Source: an uncultured Bacteroidales bacterium (lineage in GTDB: Bacteria; Bacteroidota; Bacteroidia; Bacteroidales; Muribaculaceae). Taken from it: 60,063 bases of DNA. The position numbers were made by a program, and so were the translations under genes. Location of the stretch: positions 1 to 60,063 of the forward strand of contig CAMWLW010000005.1 of assembly GCA_947175245.1 (NCBI GenBank), written 5' to 3'. Shown here one piece after another: positions 36,512-45,075 of the stretch (the first letter of the stretch is position 1; every line of letters begins with the position of its first letter). The notes under the pieces are model-generated. The model worked only from the letters and a program-made list of their open reading frames with translations. It did no database searches and had not been told where the DNA came from.

Positions 36512-36519
36512 CAAAGTTA
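36512..36519 (-). promoter_or_regulatory. -7 box of rnpB
   Basis: The minus strand reads TAACTTTG; transcription would start near 36505, matching the RNase P RNA 5' end. Confidence 0.7.
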
Positions 36520-36592
36520 CGCAAAAAATCTCATTTTTTGTTTAGAGTCTTATGGAATAAACTTAATTATTGCATTTGTAATATATTTACAC

Positions 36593-36600
36593 TAACTTTG
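36593..36600 (+). promoter_or_regulatory. -7 box of the toxin-antitoxin operon
   Basis: TAACTTTG, 20 bp upstream of the antitoxin ATG, in an AT-rich 80-bp gap after the rnpB promoter region. A partial -33 (TTG) lies 20 bp upstream of it. A short inverted arrangement (TAGTATaaaATAATAC-like) follows and could be an autoregulatory operator. Confidence 0.55.
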
Positions 36601-36620
36601 TAGTATAAAATAATACAGTT

Positions 36621-36875
36621 ATGGACTTAGCAGTAAAGAAAAATCAGAGTTTCCGCCTGCCATTGGAGCTTATAAACCGGCTCAAAGAAATGGCTAAAGG
36701 TCAGAATCGCAGTCTCAATAATTTTGTCGAGACGTTGCTGCTTGACGCCGCCTATCATGAACCAAATGCAGTAACGCGTGCGGCGATGAGAGAGGCCGAG
36801 AGCGGTGAGTTGCGTGATGCTCCCGCTATAGACCTCACCTCGATACAATCTATGGAGAAATCGCTGGGACTATGA
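36621..36875 (+). CDS. ribbon-helix-helix antitoxin
   Basis: 84 aa. The N-terminal QSFRLPLELINRLKEMAKGQ followed by NRSLNNFVETLLLDA is an Arc/MetJ-type ribbon-helix-helix. The C-terminal ~35 residues are the presumed toxin-binding tail. It overlaps the toxin gene by 4 nt (ATGA). It probably represses its own promoter and neutralises the YafQ-type toxin. Confidence 0.88.
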   Translation: MDLAVKKNQSFRLPLELINRLKEMAKGQNRSLNNFVETLLLDAAYHEPNAVTRAAMREAESGELRDAPAIDLTSIQSMEKSLGL

Positions 36876-37144
36876 AGAAACTAAAAGCGAGCAGTCAATA
36901 TAAGAAAGATTACAAGCGCTTCCGTAATCATCCCAGGAAAGTTGAAAAACTGTTCAGAATATTAACTTTACTTCAGAACGAGCAGCCTATACCCGGCGAG
37001 CATCAGCCCCATAAGTTGACAGGTAATTATGCCGGACACATGGAATGTCATATTGAAGGTGATTTTTTACTGATATGGTTTGATCCTGAGACTGACGAAA
37101 TCTCACTCGTGCGCTTAGGTTCACATTCTGAGCTGTTCGGTTAA
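36872..37144 (+). CDS. YafQ-family mRNA interferase toxin (RelE superfamily)
   Basis: 90 aa, full length. The residues matching the E. coli YafQ active site can be aligned by eye: H47, H60, D64, R81, H85 and F89. The Trp next to the Asp in YafQ is Phe65 here. The blocks HKLTGNYAGHMECHIEGDF and VRLGSHSELF are characteristic. It would cleave mRNA on the ribosome. Type II pair with the preceding ribbon-helix-helix antitoxin. All catalytic residues but the Trp are kept, so it is likely active. Confidence 0.9.
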   Translation: MKKLKASSQYKKDYKRFRNHPRKVEKLFRILTLLQNEQPIPGEHQPHKLTGNYAGHMECHIEGDFLLIWFDPETDEISLVRLGSHSELFG

Positions 37145-37175
37145 AATTAAACCCTGTTTAGAAATAATACTCGAT

Positions 37176-38168
37176 ATGGTAAATTTCGGATTCATAGGAA
37201 CAAACTTTATATCAGACTGGATGGCCGAGGGGGCAAAGCATGATCCGCGTTTCCGTCCGCTGGCTGTATATTCACGCGCGGCCGAGACGGGTAGGGCATT
37301 TGCCGACCGTCACGGCTTTGAACGCGTCTACACAAGTCTTGACGACATGCTCGCCGACCCCGATATTGATGCTGTATATGTCGCTTCGCCTAACGCTCTG
37401 CATGCCTCACAATCAATCTGCTGCCTTGAACATGGCAAGCATGTGCTGTGTGAGAAGCCTATGGCCTCAAATGCCCGCGAGGTCGAGGCTATGATTGCTG
37501 CCGCACGTGCCAACGACCGCCTGTTGATGGAAGCTATGATTCCGACTCTGTCGCCCAATTTCAAGGTAGTGCGCGACAACCTGTATCGCGTCGGCACCGT
37601 GCGCCGCTACTTTGCGTCCTATTGCCAATACTCGTCGCGCTACGATGCTTTCAAACAGGGCAATGTGGCCAATGCGTTCAAGCCCGAGTTGTCGAACGGC
37701 GGCATCATGGACATCGGCGTGTACTGTCTCTATCCTATGGTTGCCCTGTTTGGTGTCCCGCTCAGCGTTCTCTCGACAGCCCGTCTGCTCAGCACCGGCG
37801 TAGATGCACAGGGGACGGTCGTAGCCACATACGATGACTTTGACGGCGTGGTAATCTATTCAAAAATAGCAGATTCGGTACTGCCGACTGAGATTCAGGG
37901 CGAGGAGGGTACGCTCATAATTGACCGCATAAATAATCCCCGCAGCGTGCAGTTCAAGCCTCACGACAAGTCACTGCCCATCGAAGACCTGACAGTGCCG
38001 ACACCCCACGGCGAATACTATGAGGAGATGCGCCACTTCATCGACCTAATCGAGAGCGGCCGTCGCGAATCGCCCCTCAACAGCCTTGCCAATTCGCTCG
38101 CCACCGTCAGCATCATCGACACCCTACGCGCCCGCGCCGGCATCCGCTTCCCCGCCGACAAGCAGTGA
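37176..38168 (+). CDS. Gfo/Idh/MocA family oxidoreductase
   Basis: 330 aa. The N-terminal Rossmann fold shows GFIGTNFISDW (~4-14), the DAVYVASPNALHA segment (~66-78) and the HVLCEKPMASN motif (~89-99). The C-terminal GFO_IDH_MocA domain follows. This matches the YulF-like subgroup, NAD(P)-dependent sugar or inositol dehydrogenases; the substrate is not identifiable. It stands alone between the toxin gene and the retropepsin gene. Confidence 0.9.
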   Translation: MVNFGFIGTNFISDWMAEGAKHDPRFRPLAVYSRAAETGRAFADRHGFERVYTSLDDMLADPDIDAVYVASPNALHASQSICCLEHGKHVLCEKPMASNAREVEAMIAAARANDRLLMEAMIPTLSPNFKVVRDNLYRVGTVRRYFASYCQYSSRYDAFKQGNVANAFKPELSNGGIMDIGVYCLYPMVALFGVPLSVLSTARLLSTGVDAQGTVVATYDDFDGVVIYSKIADSVLPTEIQGEEGTLIIDRINNPRSVQFKPHDKSLPIEDLTVPTPHGEYYEEMRHFIDLIESGRRESPLNSLANSLATVSIIDTLRARAGIRFPADKQ

Positions 38169-38234
38169 ACTTGAAACAATTTTAGCTGGCAGACGCGTAG
38201 TTAGTTATCCAATTGATTAGTTGCGGATTATTCG

Positions 38235-38242
38235 TAACTTTG
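38235..38242 (+). promoter_or_regulatory. -7 box of the retropepsin-like gene
   Basis: TAACTTTG, 21 bp upstream of the ATG at 38264. It excludes the longer reading frame that begins at 38213. Confidence 0.65.
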
Positions 38243-38263
38243 CGACTATTAAAAACCAACAAT

Positions 38264-39577
38264 ATGAAAAATTTACTCGTTTCAATATTACTCGCATTTG
38301 TCTCACTATCTTCTTTTGCACAGTCGGCAGATGACAGGGTAGGCGATATGATGAATAACGGTCAGTGGTTTGAGTTACGAGATTTCCTTAATACAACCAT
38401 CGACTCGGTTACTCCTTTCTTAAAGGATTTTGCCGAAGCTATGTTGGCGCACTTTTTTAACAAGCCCGAAGAAGCGGTTAGACTTTCCTCGGCTTTGATA
38501 AACAGCGGTAATTTAGACCTTGGCAATGTTCTCTCAGTAAGTCAACTTATGGCGATTGATATGGGCATATTGGGTAAACATGAGAGTGCAGCTCAAATGC
38601 TCACGCAAATTGTAAATCAGACAAAGCAGTATCTTGATTCAGCTACTATTGTGATTTTCGATAACCAAATTGAACGTCATAAAGCTCTTTCCAAGTATAA
38701 TCCTTACCGGGTAGAGAATAATTTGGGGGCTCATTCAATACCCATGAAGATAGATACTCTCACTATGATTGAATCAAAACCTCCTATCATGGTGGCATAT
38801 CTTACTGATTGCCAAATCAACGGCAAGCAATGTGATATACGTTTTGACACAGGTGCCGGCATGAATGTAATTTCCACTCAAAAGGCGAATGAAATGGGAG
38901 TAAAAACGCTAAAAGCCTCTATGGTAGTAGGTGGTACACGCGATGTTGCAGGTGTACCCATAGCGATTGCAGACTCGATAAGTCTTGGAGAAGTGACAAT
39001 CTATGATGTCCCTTTCCTCGTTTTAGATATTCGTAGTGGTCACGATACTCTCGATGTTCAGTTACAGCGTACTGATATTGTCATCGGTTATGAAGTGATG
39101 AATGCATTACGGAATGTTAAACTCGATTTTGAAAACTCGTGTCTTATGGTGTCGGACAAGTCTTTTGTCCCTGACTTTGAGAAACCAAATATGATGATTG
39201 CTAATGGCAATCAAATTGTGGTGCAAGGCAATGTTAATGGTTATTCTATGCTGATAGATCCTGATTGTGGAGATGGTTCATTTGGCATATTCTTTGCGAA
39301 TTGCTGGCCTATAATGAATTCTTTTGTAAAAGAAGGACAGGAGCCTCGAAACGCTCTTATTGGTGGCAGTGGAGGTTACGATGAAATTCAAATATACAAA
39401 ATTGAAAATGTGCCGCTTACTATCGGCTCGACTACAATTTCCATACCTCAGATTGATTTATCTGAAAAATATCAACCAACGGATGATTACCAGGTTCGTA
39501 TTGGATTAAAGACATTTATTCTCAACAAAAGTGTATCTTTCGATATGGAACGTATGGTAATGTCGTTATCAAGATAG
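38264..39577 (+). CDS. secreted retropepsin-like aspartic protease
   Basis: 437 aa from ATG 38264 (signal peptide ends SSFAQSADD). Residues ~25-150 form a helical, TPR-like N-terminal region. A retropepsin lobe follows, with the catalytic motif D195-TGAG in CDIRFDTGAGMNVIS and the closing hydrophobic-Gly motif TDIVIGYEVMNALRNVKLDF (~271-290). A second lobe has D332-PDCG where DTG is expected, so its catalytic Asp is doubtful. The protease may be a pseudo-symmetric monomer or a homodimer of first lobes. The gene is visibly AT-richer in codon choice than its neighbours on both sides, suggesting acquisition. Substrate unknown. Confidence 0.85.
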   Translation: MKNLLVSILLAFVSLSSFAQSADDRVGDMMNNGQWFELRDFLNTTIDSVTPFLKDFAEAMLAHFFNKPEEAVRLSSALINSGNLDLGNVLSVSQLMAIDMGILGKHESAAQMLTQIVNQTKQYLDSATIVIFDNQIERHKALSKYNPYRVENNLGAHSIPMKIDTLTMIESKPPIMVAYLTDCQINGKQCDIRFDTGAGMNVISTQKANEMGVKTLKASMVVGGTRDVAGVPIAIADSISLGEVTIYDVPFLVLDIRSGHDTLDVQLQRTDIVIGYEVMNALRNVKLDFENSCLMVSDKSFVPDFEKPNMMIANGNQIVVQGNVNGYSMLIDPDCGDGSFGIFFANCWPIMNSFVKEGQEPRNALIGGSGGYDEIQIYKIENVPLTIGSTTISIPQIDLSEKYQPTDDYQVRIGLKTFILNKSVSFDMERMVMSLSR

Positions 39578-39742
39578 TCCATACCCGCATCTTTTCGCGC
39601 AACGTATTATATGAGACCGCATAAACTTGTTAGACTGCCTCTCGAAAACGACATCGCCGCTTACTTTCTCGGCATTTTATTATAATTATAGCGCACTTAT
39701 AAATATTTTAGCCACTCGGATTGCTTGTGTGTGAATTTTCGC

Positions 39743-39750
39743 TATATTTG
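39743..39750 (+). promoter_or_regulatory. -7 box of the glycine-cleavage operon
   Basis: TATATTTG, 20 bp upstream of lplA, in a 193-bp gap. I saw no tandem glycine riboswitch in this gap, so transcription control is presumably by a protein. Confidence 0.6.
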
Positions 39751-39770
39751 TAAGCTGAAAGTTATACGCC

Positions 39771-40742
39771 ATGAAACATGTCCTGCTGCCCGATGTCAAG
39801 GTACGTCCGTTGCAATTCTATTTAGCAATGGAGGAGTATCTTGCCGCCCTCAGCGCCGATGAGGACTATTTCTTTATGTGGCAGGTCAATCCCACTGTTA
39901 TCATAGGGCGTAACCAGCATCTTGTATCGGAAGTCAATCTTGACTATTGCCGCAGCCACTTGATCGATATTGTGCGTCGTCGCAGTGGTGGCGGTTGCGT
40001 GTATGCCGATATGAATAATGTGATGCTGTCTTACATCACCACGTCCGACGCCGTTACGACCACTTTCGGCAGGTACACGGCGATGGTTGCCGACGTGTTG
40101 TGCCGACTCGGCATCGATGCTCGGGCCGGCGGCCGCAATGACATAATGATAGGCGACCGCAAGGTGTCGGGCAACGCTTTCTATCACCGCCGCGGCCGCG
40201 CCATAGTGCATGGCACCATGCTGTATGATACCGACATAGACGCGATGCTCAGGGCTATCACCCCGTCGAGCCGCAAACTCACGGCCAAAGGGGTCGAGTC
40301 GGTGCGTTCCCGTGTAATCAATCTCAGCGAGGTCTCTGACATCACGCTGCCCGAGTTCAAGCGGCGGGCTGCCGAGATGTTGTGTGACTCGACAATGACA
40401 CTGACCCCCGACGATGTTGAGCGTATAGAGGAGCTTGCTCTCAATTACACTAAACCGGGCTGGCTTGCCGGCAACCGCACGCATGCGGCTGCTACCTCAC
40501 GCGAGCATATCGACGGGGTGGGGGAGCTTGAGCTCTCGGTCGAGTTGAATGGCCCGGTCATTGAACGCGTCGGCCTGATGGGTGACTTCTTCCTGTTGTC
40601 TGACCTCGACTCGTCGCTATTAGACCGTCTCAAAGGTGTCGAGTACACTCCCGCGGCTGTCACGAACGCGCTCGCCCGAGTCGATGTATCGCAGGTCATA
40701 GCGTCACTGTCCACCTCAAAGTTTATCGAATTATTATTTTAA
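39771..40742 (+). CDS. lplA: lipoate-protein ligase A
   Basis: 323 aa with the LplA core: RRRSGGGCVYADMNNVMLSY (~64-83), the lysine motif DRKVSGNAFYHRRGRAIVHG (~126-145) and an accessory C-terminal domain. It activates free lipoate with ATP and transfers it to apo-GcvH. Lying first in an operon with gcvH and lpdA, it would supply the lipoyl group needed for the glycine cleavage system. No LipA/LipB is in the window, so the cell may rely on scavenged lipoate. Confidence 0.95.
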   Translation: MKHVLLPDVKVRPLQFYLAMEEYLAALSADEDYFFMWQVNPTVIIGRNQHLVSEVNLDYCRSHLIDIVRRRSGGGCVYADMNNVMLSYITTSDAVTTTFGRYTAMVADVLCRLGIDARAGGRNDIMIGDRKVSGNAFYHRRGRAIVHGTMLYDTDIDAMLRAITPSSRKLTAKGVESVRSRVINLSEVSDITLPEFKRRAAEMLCDSTMTLTPDDVERIEELALNYTKPGWLAGNRTHAAATSREHIDGVGELELSVELNGPVIERVGLMGDFFLLSDLDSSLLDRLKGVEYTPAAVTNALARVDVSQVIASLSTSKFIELLF

Positions 40743-40762
40743 ACCAAACATTACAGTATATC

Positions 40763-41860
40763 ATGGAAAATGAAATGAAAAAGACATGTCTGCACGACCA
40801 TCACGTTAAACTGGGCGCGCTGATGAGCCCGTTCGGCGGTTTTGACATGCCTATACAGTATGCAGGCATCGTAGAGGAACATCAGGCCGTGCGCAACGCG
40901 TGTGGTGTCTTTGATGTATCTCACATGGGCGAGGTGCTTGTTACCGGGCCTGATGCCGAGAAGTTTGTCAATCATATATTTACCAACGATACCACGGGCG
41001 GCGAGCCCGGCAAGTGCTTCTATGGCATGATGCTCCACCCCGACGGCGGTGTTGTCGACGACCTGCTCGTCTATAAGCGCTCGGCCGACAACTACTTCCT
41101 GGTAATCAACGCATCAAATATTGACAAGGATGTCGATTGGATTCGTTCTCACGCCGCCGGCTTTGACGTCACAATCGACCACCTGAGCGACTCGATGGGC
41201 GAGCTTGCCATCCAGGGCCCTGATGCCGAGAAGATTGTAGGCGAGGTGCTCGGACTCGGGTGTGCCGACCTCGGATTCTATACTTTTAAGGACACCGTCT
41301 ATGGTGACGTTCCTGTTATCCTGTCACGTACAGGTTATACAGGTGAGGACGGCTTTGAGGTCTACGCGTCACACGACGTGATTGTCGAGATGTGGGACAA
41401 GCTCATGGCTGCCGGTGTGGCTCCCTGTGGTCTCGGCTGCCGCGACACGCTGAGGTTTGAGGTGGGCCTGCCGCTCTATGGCGACGAACTCGCCGACGAT
41501 ATCACGCCGCTCGAGGCTGGCCTGGGCATATTTGTCAAGCTCGACAAACCCGAATTCATAGGCCGCGACGCGATTGCCGCGCAAAAAGCCGCCGGCCCTG
41601 CCCGCAAACTCGTAGGCATCGAGCTCGCCGACCGTGCCATCCCGCGTCACGGCTATGAAGTGCTCAACGAGGCCGACGAGGTTGTCGGCCACGTCACCAC
41701 CGGCTACCATGCCATATCGGTCGACAAGAGCATCGCCATGGCCCTCGTCGATGCCCGTTATGCCGCTCTCGGCACTCCGCTCAAAGTCAGGATACGCCGC
41801 AAGACTTTCCCCTGTACTGTCGTTTCAAAGAAATTCTACAAAAAATCATATAAAAAATAA
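40763..41860 (+). CDS. gcvT: glycine cleavage system T protein (aminomethyltransferase)
   Basis: 365 aa. The N-terminal MSPFGGFDMPIQYAG (~18-32) and VFDVSHMGE (~51-59) blocks, RTGYTGEDGFEVY (~192-204) and LGCRDTLRFEVGLPLYGDEL (~224-243) are diagnostic. It transfers the methylene group from aminomethyl-H-protein to tetrahydrofolate and releases ammonia. gcvH follows after 13 bp. Confidence 0.97.
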   Translation: MENEMKKTCLHDHHVKLGALMSPFGGFDMPIQYAGIVEEHQAVRNACGVFDVSHMGEVLVTGPDAEKFVNHIFTNDTTGGEPGKCFYGMMLHPDGGVVDDLLVYKRSADNYFLVINASNIDKDVDWIRSHAAGFDVTIDHLSDSMGELAIQGPDAEKIVGEVLGLGCADLGFYTFKDTVYGDVPVILSRTGYTGEDGFEVYASHDVIVEMWDKLMAAGVAPCGLGCRDTLRFEVGLPLYGDELADDITPLEAGLGIFVKLDKPEFIGRDAIAAQKAAGPARKLVGIELADRAIPRHGYEVLNEADEVVGHVTTGYHAISVDKSIAMALVDARYAALGTPLKVRIRRKTFPCTVVSKKFYKKSYKK

Positions 41861-41873
41861 AATTCACACAGCT

Positions 41874-42251
41874 ATGTCAAAGATTTATTATGCACCCACT
41901 CACGAGTATATCATCGTCGACGGCAATGTCGGCACAGTAGGTATAACCGATTATGCCCAGCGCGCACTCGGCAACGTGGTCTATGTCGATATGCCCGAGA
42001 CCGATGATGAGTTTGCCGCCGGCGACGACTTCGGCGCCATCGAGAGTGTCAAGGCTGCCAGCGACCTGTATGCCCCCGTGTCGGGCACCGTTATCGAGGT
42101 CAACGACGCTCTTGTAGACAATCCCCGTCTCATCAACGAGGACGCTATGGCCAACTGGATTATCAAACTCGAAATCTCCGATCCCGCCGAGCTTGACAAC
42201 CTGATGGATGCCGAGGCCTACGAGGCACATTGCGCCGCCGAGAAGCACTAA
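41874..42251 (+). CDS. gcvH: glycine cleavage system H protein
   Basis: 125 aa from ATG 41874 (MSKIYYAPTHEYI); an in-frame extension into gcvT is spurious. The lipoyl-accepting lysine is K60 in GAIESVKAASDLYAPVSG. It shuttles the aminomethyl intermediate between P, T and L proteins and is the target of the LplA encoded upstream. Confidence 0.97.
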   Translation: MSKIYYAPTHEYIIVDGNVGTVGITDYAQRALGNVVYVDMPETDDEFAAGDDFGAIESVKAASDLYAPVSGTVIEVNDALVDNPRLINEDAMANWIIKLEISDPAELDNLMDAEAYEAHCAAEKH

Positions 42252-42277
42252 TATATTAAGAGCTCTAAACCACAGTC

Positions 42278-43603
42278 ATGTCACATCACTATTTCCCGCA
42301 CACTCCCGAGGATATTGCAGTCATGCTCGAGCGCATCGGCGTCAGCAGCCTCGACGACCTGTACAGTGATGTCCCCGAGAGTCTGCGCCTGAAACAGCCC
42401 TATAACCTGCCCGCCCCTCAGAGCGAGAAGGAGATCAGGGACTTTTTTGACACTCTCGGCGACCACAATCAGCGTCTGAAGTGCTTTGCCGGTGCCGGCT
42501 ACTATAACCGCTATGCTCCGGCCGTTATCGGGTCTTTGATTTCGCGCAGCGAGTTCCTGACCGCCTACACGCCCTATCAGCCCGAGATATCACAGGGAAC
42601 GCTACAATATATCTTTGAGTACCAGACTATAATGTCGCGCCTTACGGGGCTCGAGATTAGCAACGCGTCGATGTATGACGGCGCAACCGCTACAGCCGAG
42701 GCCATGATGATGGCCGTGGCTCACGCCCGTCGCCGCAATCGTGTCCTCGTCTCGGCTACTCTTAATCCCGCCGTCCGCGAGGTTATCGACACCTATGCCA
42801 CCTACCATGGTATCACGGTCGACACTATTGCCGAGGCCGACGGTGTCACCTCGCGCGAAGATTTTGAATCAAAACTCGCTGCCGGCGATGTTGCCGGCGT
42901 CATAGTGGCTGCGCCCAACTATTATGGCATAGTCGAAGACTACACCGGCTGGGCTGATGCCTGTCACGCGGCTAAGTCGCTGTTCATAATGAACTGCGTG
43001 GCAATTGACCTCGCCACCATCAAGACTCCGGGCGAGTGGGGTGCCGATATCGCCGTCGGCGATGCTCAGTCGCTCGGCATGCCGCTCAGCTATGGCGGCC
43101 CCTATCTCGGTTACCTGTGTGCTACCAAGGCCTTGATGCGCAAGATGCCCGGACGCATAGTCGGAGCCACCACCGACGACCGCGGCAACCGTGTCTTTGT
43201 GCTCACCCTCCAGGCACGTGAGCAGCACATACGCCGCGAGAAAGCCACCTCCAACATCTGCTCCAACCAGGGACTCATGGCACTCTATGCCACCATCTAT
43301 ACCTCGGTTATGGGCACGGCAGGCCTTCAGGAAGTCAACAGCCTGAGCAGCACGCTCGCCCACGTCCTGGCCGAGCAGCTCGCGGCCACAGGCAAGATGC
43401 ACCTGACCTATCCCGACCGTCCGTTCCTCAACGAGTTTGTTATGACCGTCGATTTTGACCTCGACTCGTTCATGGAGCAGGCCACCGATGCCGGTATTCT
43501 GCCGGGTGTCAGGATTGGCCGCGACTGCCTGTTGATAGCCGCGACCGAGATGCTGTCTGATGCCGACCTCATGGCCTATGTACAACTTGTCAAATTGCAG
43601 TAA
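42278..43603 (+). CDS. gcvPA: glycine dehydrogenase (decarboxylating) subunit 1
   Basis: 441 aa, the N-terminal half of the P protein as a separate chain. Blocks FAGAGYYNRYAPAVIGSLIS, TPYQPEISQGTLQYIFEYQT and NICSNQGLMALYATIYTSVM are typical. It lacks the PLP lysine and acts as the structural partner of subunit 2. It ends in TAA with gcvPB starting 2 bp later, and both halves have normal ends, so this is a true two-subunit P protein and not a frameshift. Single-chain GcvP is what I would expect in Bacteroides. Confidence 0.95.
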   Translation: MSHHYFPHTPEDIAVMLERIGVSSLDDLYSDVPESLRLKQPYNLPAPQSEKEIRDFFDTLGDHNQRLKCFAGAGYYNRYAPAVIGSLISRSEFLTAYTPYQPEISQGTLQYIFEYQTIMSRLTGLEISNASMYDGATATAEAMMMAVAHARRRNRVLVSATLNPAVREVIDTYATYHGITVDTIAEADGVTSREDFESKLAAGDVAGVIVAAPNYYGIVEDYTGWADACHAAKSLFIMNCVAIDLATIKTPGEWGADIAVGDAQSLGMPLSYGGPYLGYLCATKALMRKMPGRIVGATTDDRGNRVFVLTLQAREQHIRREKATSNICSNQGLMALYATIYTSVMGTAGLQEVNSLSSTLAHVLAEQLAATGKMHLTYPDRPFLNEFVMTVDFDLDSFMEQATDAGILPGVRIGRDCLLIAATEMLSDADLMAYVQLVKLQ

Positions 43604-43605
43604 CT

Positions 43606-45075
43606 ATGAATCGCGAACCATATAGCAAGCTCATATTCGAGCTATCGCGTCCCGGCCGACGCGGTTATTCACTCCCGGCGTCTCCGTTCAAGGCTGCCAA
43701 CCCGCTGCCCGCTAACCTCATGCGTCAGACACCGCTCGATCTGCCCGAGGTCGACGAGCCTACCGTCGTGCGCCATTACAACAATATGAGTACCAATAAC
43801 TTCGGTGTCGATACCGGCTTCTATCCCCTTGGCTCGTGCACCATGAAGTATAATCCCAAAATCAATGAGGAGGCAGCCCGTCATCCCGGCTTTGCATCAA
43901 TGCACCCCGCTACCCCGGCGCGCGCGTCACAAGGCGCCCTCATGCTCTATTATACCCTGCAGTGGATGCTCAGCGAAATCGGCGGCATGGCCGAGTTCAC
44001 GCTCAACCCCTTTGCCGGAGCTCATGGCGAGCTCACCGGCCTGATGGTTATACGCGCCTATCACCGCTCACGTGGTGACGAGAAGCGCACCAAGGTGATT
44101 GTACCCGACTCGGCTCACGGCACCAACCCCGCCAGCGCCGCTGTTGCCGGCCTCGAGATTGTCGAGGTCAAGAGCCGTCCCGACGGCACGGTCGATGTCG
44201 ACGACCTGCGCCCGTTGCTCGATGACACGGTGGCTGCCGTGATGATGACCAACCCCAACACGCTCGGTATATTCGAGAAGAACATCCCAGAGATTGCCAA
44301 GCTCGTTCATGATGCCGGTGCGCTGCTCTACTATGACGGCGCCAACCTCAACCCCATGCTCGGCGTGGCACGTCCCGGCGATATGGGCTTCGACGTCATG
44401 CACATCAATCTGCACAAGACCTTCTCTACACCCCACGGTGGCGGCGGCCCCGGAGCCGGCCCCGTAGGTGTCCGCGCCGGGCTGGAGCAATTCCTTCCCA
44501 ATCCGCGCGTTGTGAGACGTCAGGACGGCACGTTCGAAGTCATATCGACCCCCGATGCACTCGGACGCGTCAGCGGCACGCTCGGCAACTTCGCCGTCGC
44601 CGCCCGTGCGCTCGCCTATATCCTGTCGCTCGGACGCGACGGGATGATGATGGCCGGCAAGCTCGCCACGCTCAACGCCAACTACATCAAGGAGTCTTTG
44701 AAAGACGTTTACCGTCTGCCCATCGAGGGCGTCTGCAAGCACGAGTTTGTGTTTGACGGTCTGGCCGACAAGTCGACCGGCGTCACCACGCTCAACGTTG
44801 CCAAGCGACTGCTTGACCACGGTTACCACGCGCCCACCATCTACTTCCCGCTGCTCTTCCACGAGTCGCTCATGATCGAGCCCACCGAGACCGAGAGCCT
44901 CGATACCATCGACGAGTTCATCGCGGTGATGCGCGATATCGCCCGTGAGGCCGCCGAGACACCCGATGTTGTCAAGACCGCGCCTCACAATACTCCGATA
45001 GGTCACCCCGACGATACCGAGGCAGCCCTGCATCCTGTCACCACCTATCAGCAGCTCGTCGACCATGACTCATGA
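43606..45075 (+). CDS. gcvPB: glycine dehydrogenase (decarboxylating) subunit 2
   Basis: 489 aa, the catalytic half of the P protein. PLP lysine K271 lies in HINLHKTFSTPHGGGGPG. FYPLGSCTMKYNPKINE (~63-79) and FNPFAGAHGE-type blocks (ELTLNPFAGAHGELTGL) precede it. It decarboxylates glycine and loads aminomethyl onto lipoyl-GcvH. It overlaps lpdA by 11 nt. Confidence 0.96.
   Translation: MNREPYSKLIFELSRPGRRGYSLPASPFKAANPLPANLMRQTPLDLPEVDEPTVVRHYNNMSTNNFGVDTGFYPLGSCTMKYNPKINEEAARHPGFASMHPATPARASQGALMLYYTLQWMLSEIGGMAEFTLNPFAGAHGELTGLMVIRAYHRSRGDEKRTKVIVPDSAHGTNPASAAVAGLEIVEVKSRPDGTVDVDDLRPLLDDTVAAVMMTNPNTLGIFEKNIPEIAKLVHDAGALLYYDGANLNPMLGVARPGDMGFDVMHINLHKTFSTPHGGGGPGAGPVGVRAGLEQFLPNPRVVRRQDGTFEVISTPDALGRVSGTLGNFAVAARALAYILSLGRDGMMMAGKLATLNANYIKESLKDVYRLPIEGVCKHEFVFDGLADKSTGVTTLNVAKRLLDHGYHAPTIYFPLLFHESLMIEPTETESLDTIDEFIAVMRDIAREAAETPDVVKTAPHNTPIGHPDDTEAALHPVTTYQQLVDHDS

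Noticed and set aside
36178..36545. Short plus-strand reading frames
   Set aside because: They lie over the RNase P RNA, which explains the sequence on the other strand.
39578..39770. Glycine riboswitch upstream of the glycine cleavage operon
   Set aside because: No tandem glycine aptamer core was seen; only a -7 box at 39743-39750 is evident.
43595..43615. Possible frameshift splitting one gcvP gene
   Set aside because: Both halves have normal starts and ends, a 2-bp gap and full subunit lengths matching the known two-subunit P protein.
44068..45066. 332-aa minus-strand open frame opposite gcvPB
   Set aside because: Shadow of a well-supported gene; no recognisable motif, promoter or start context.
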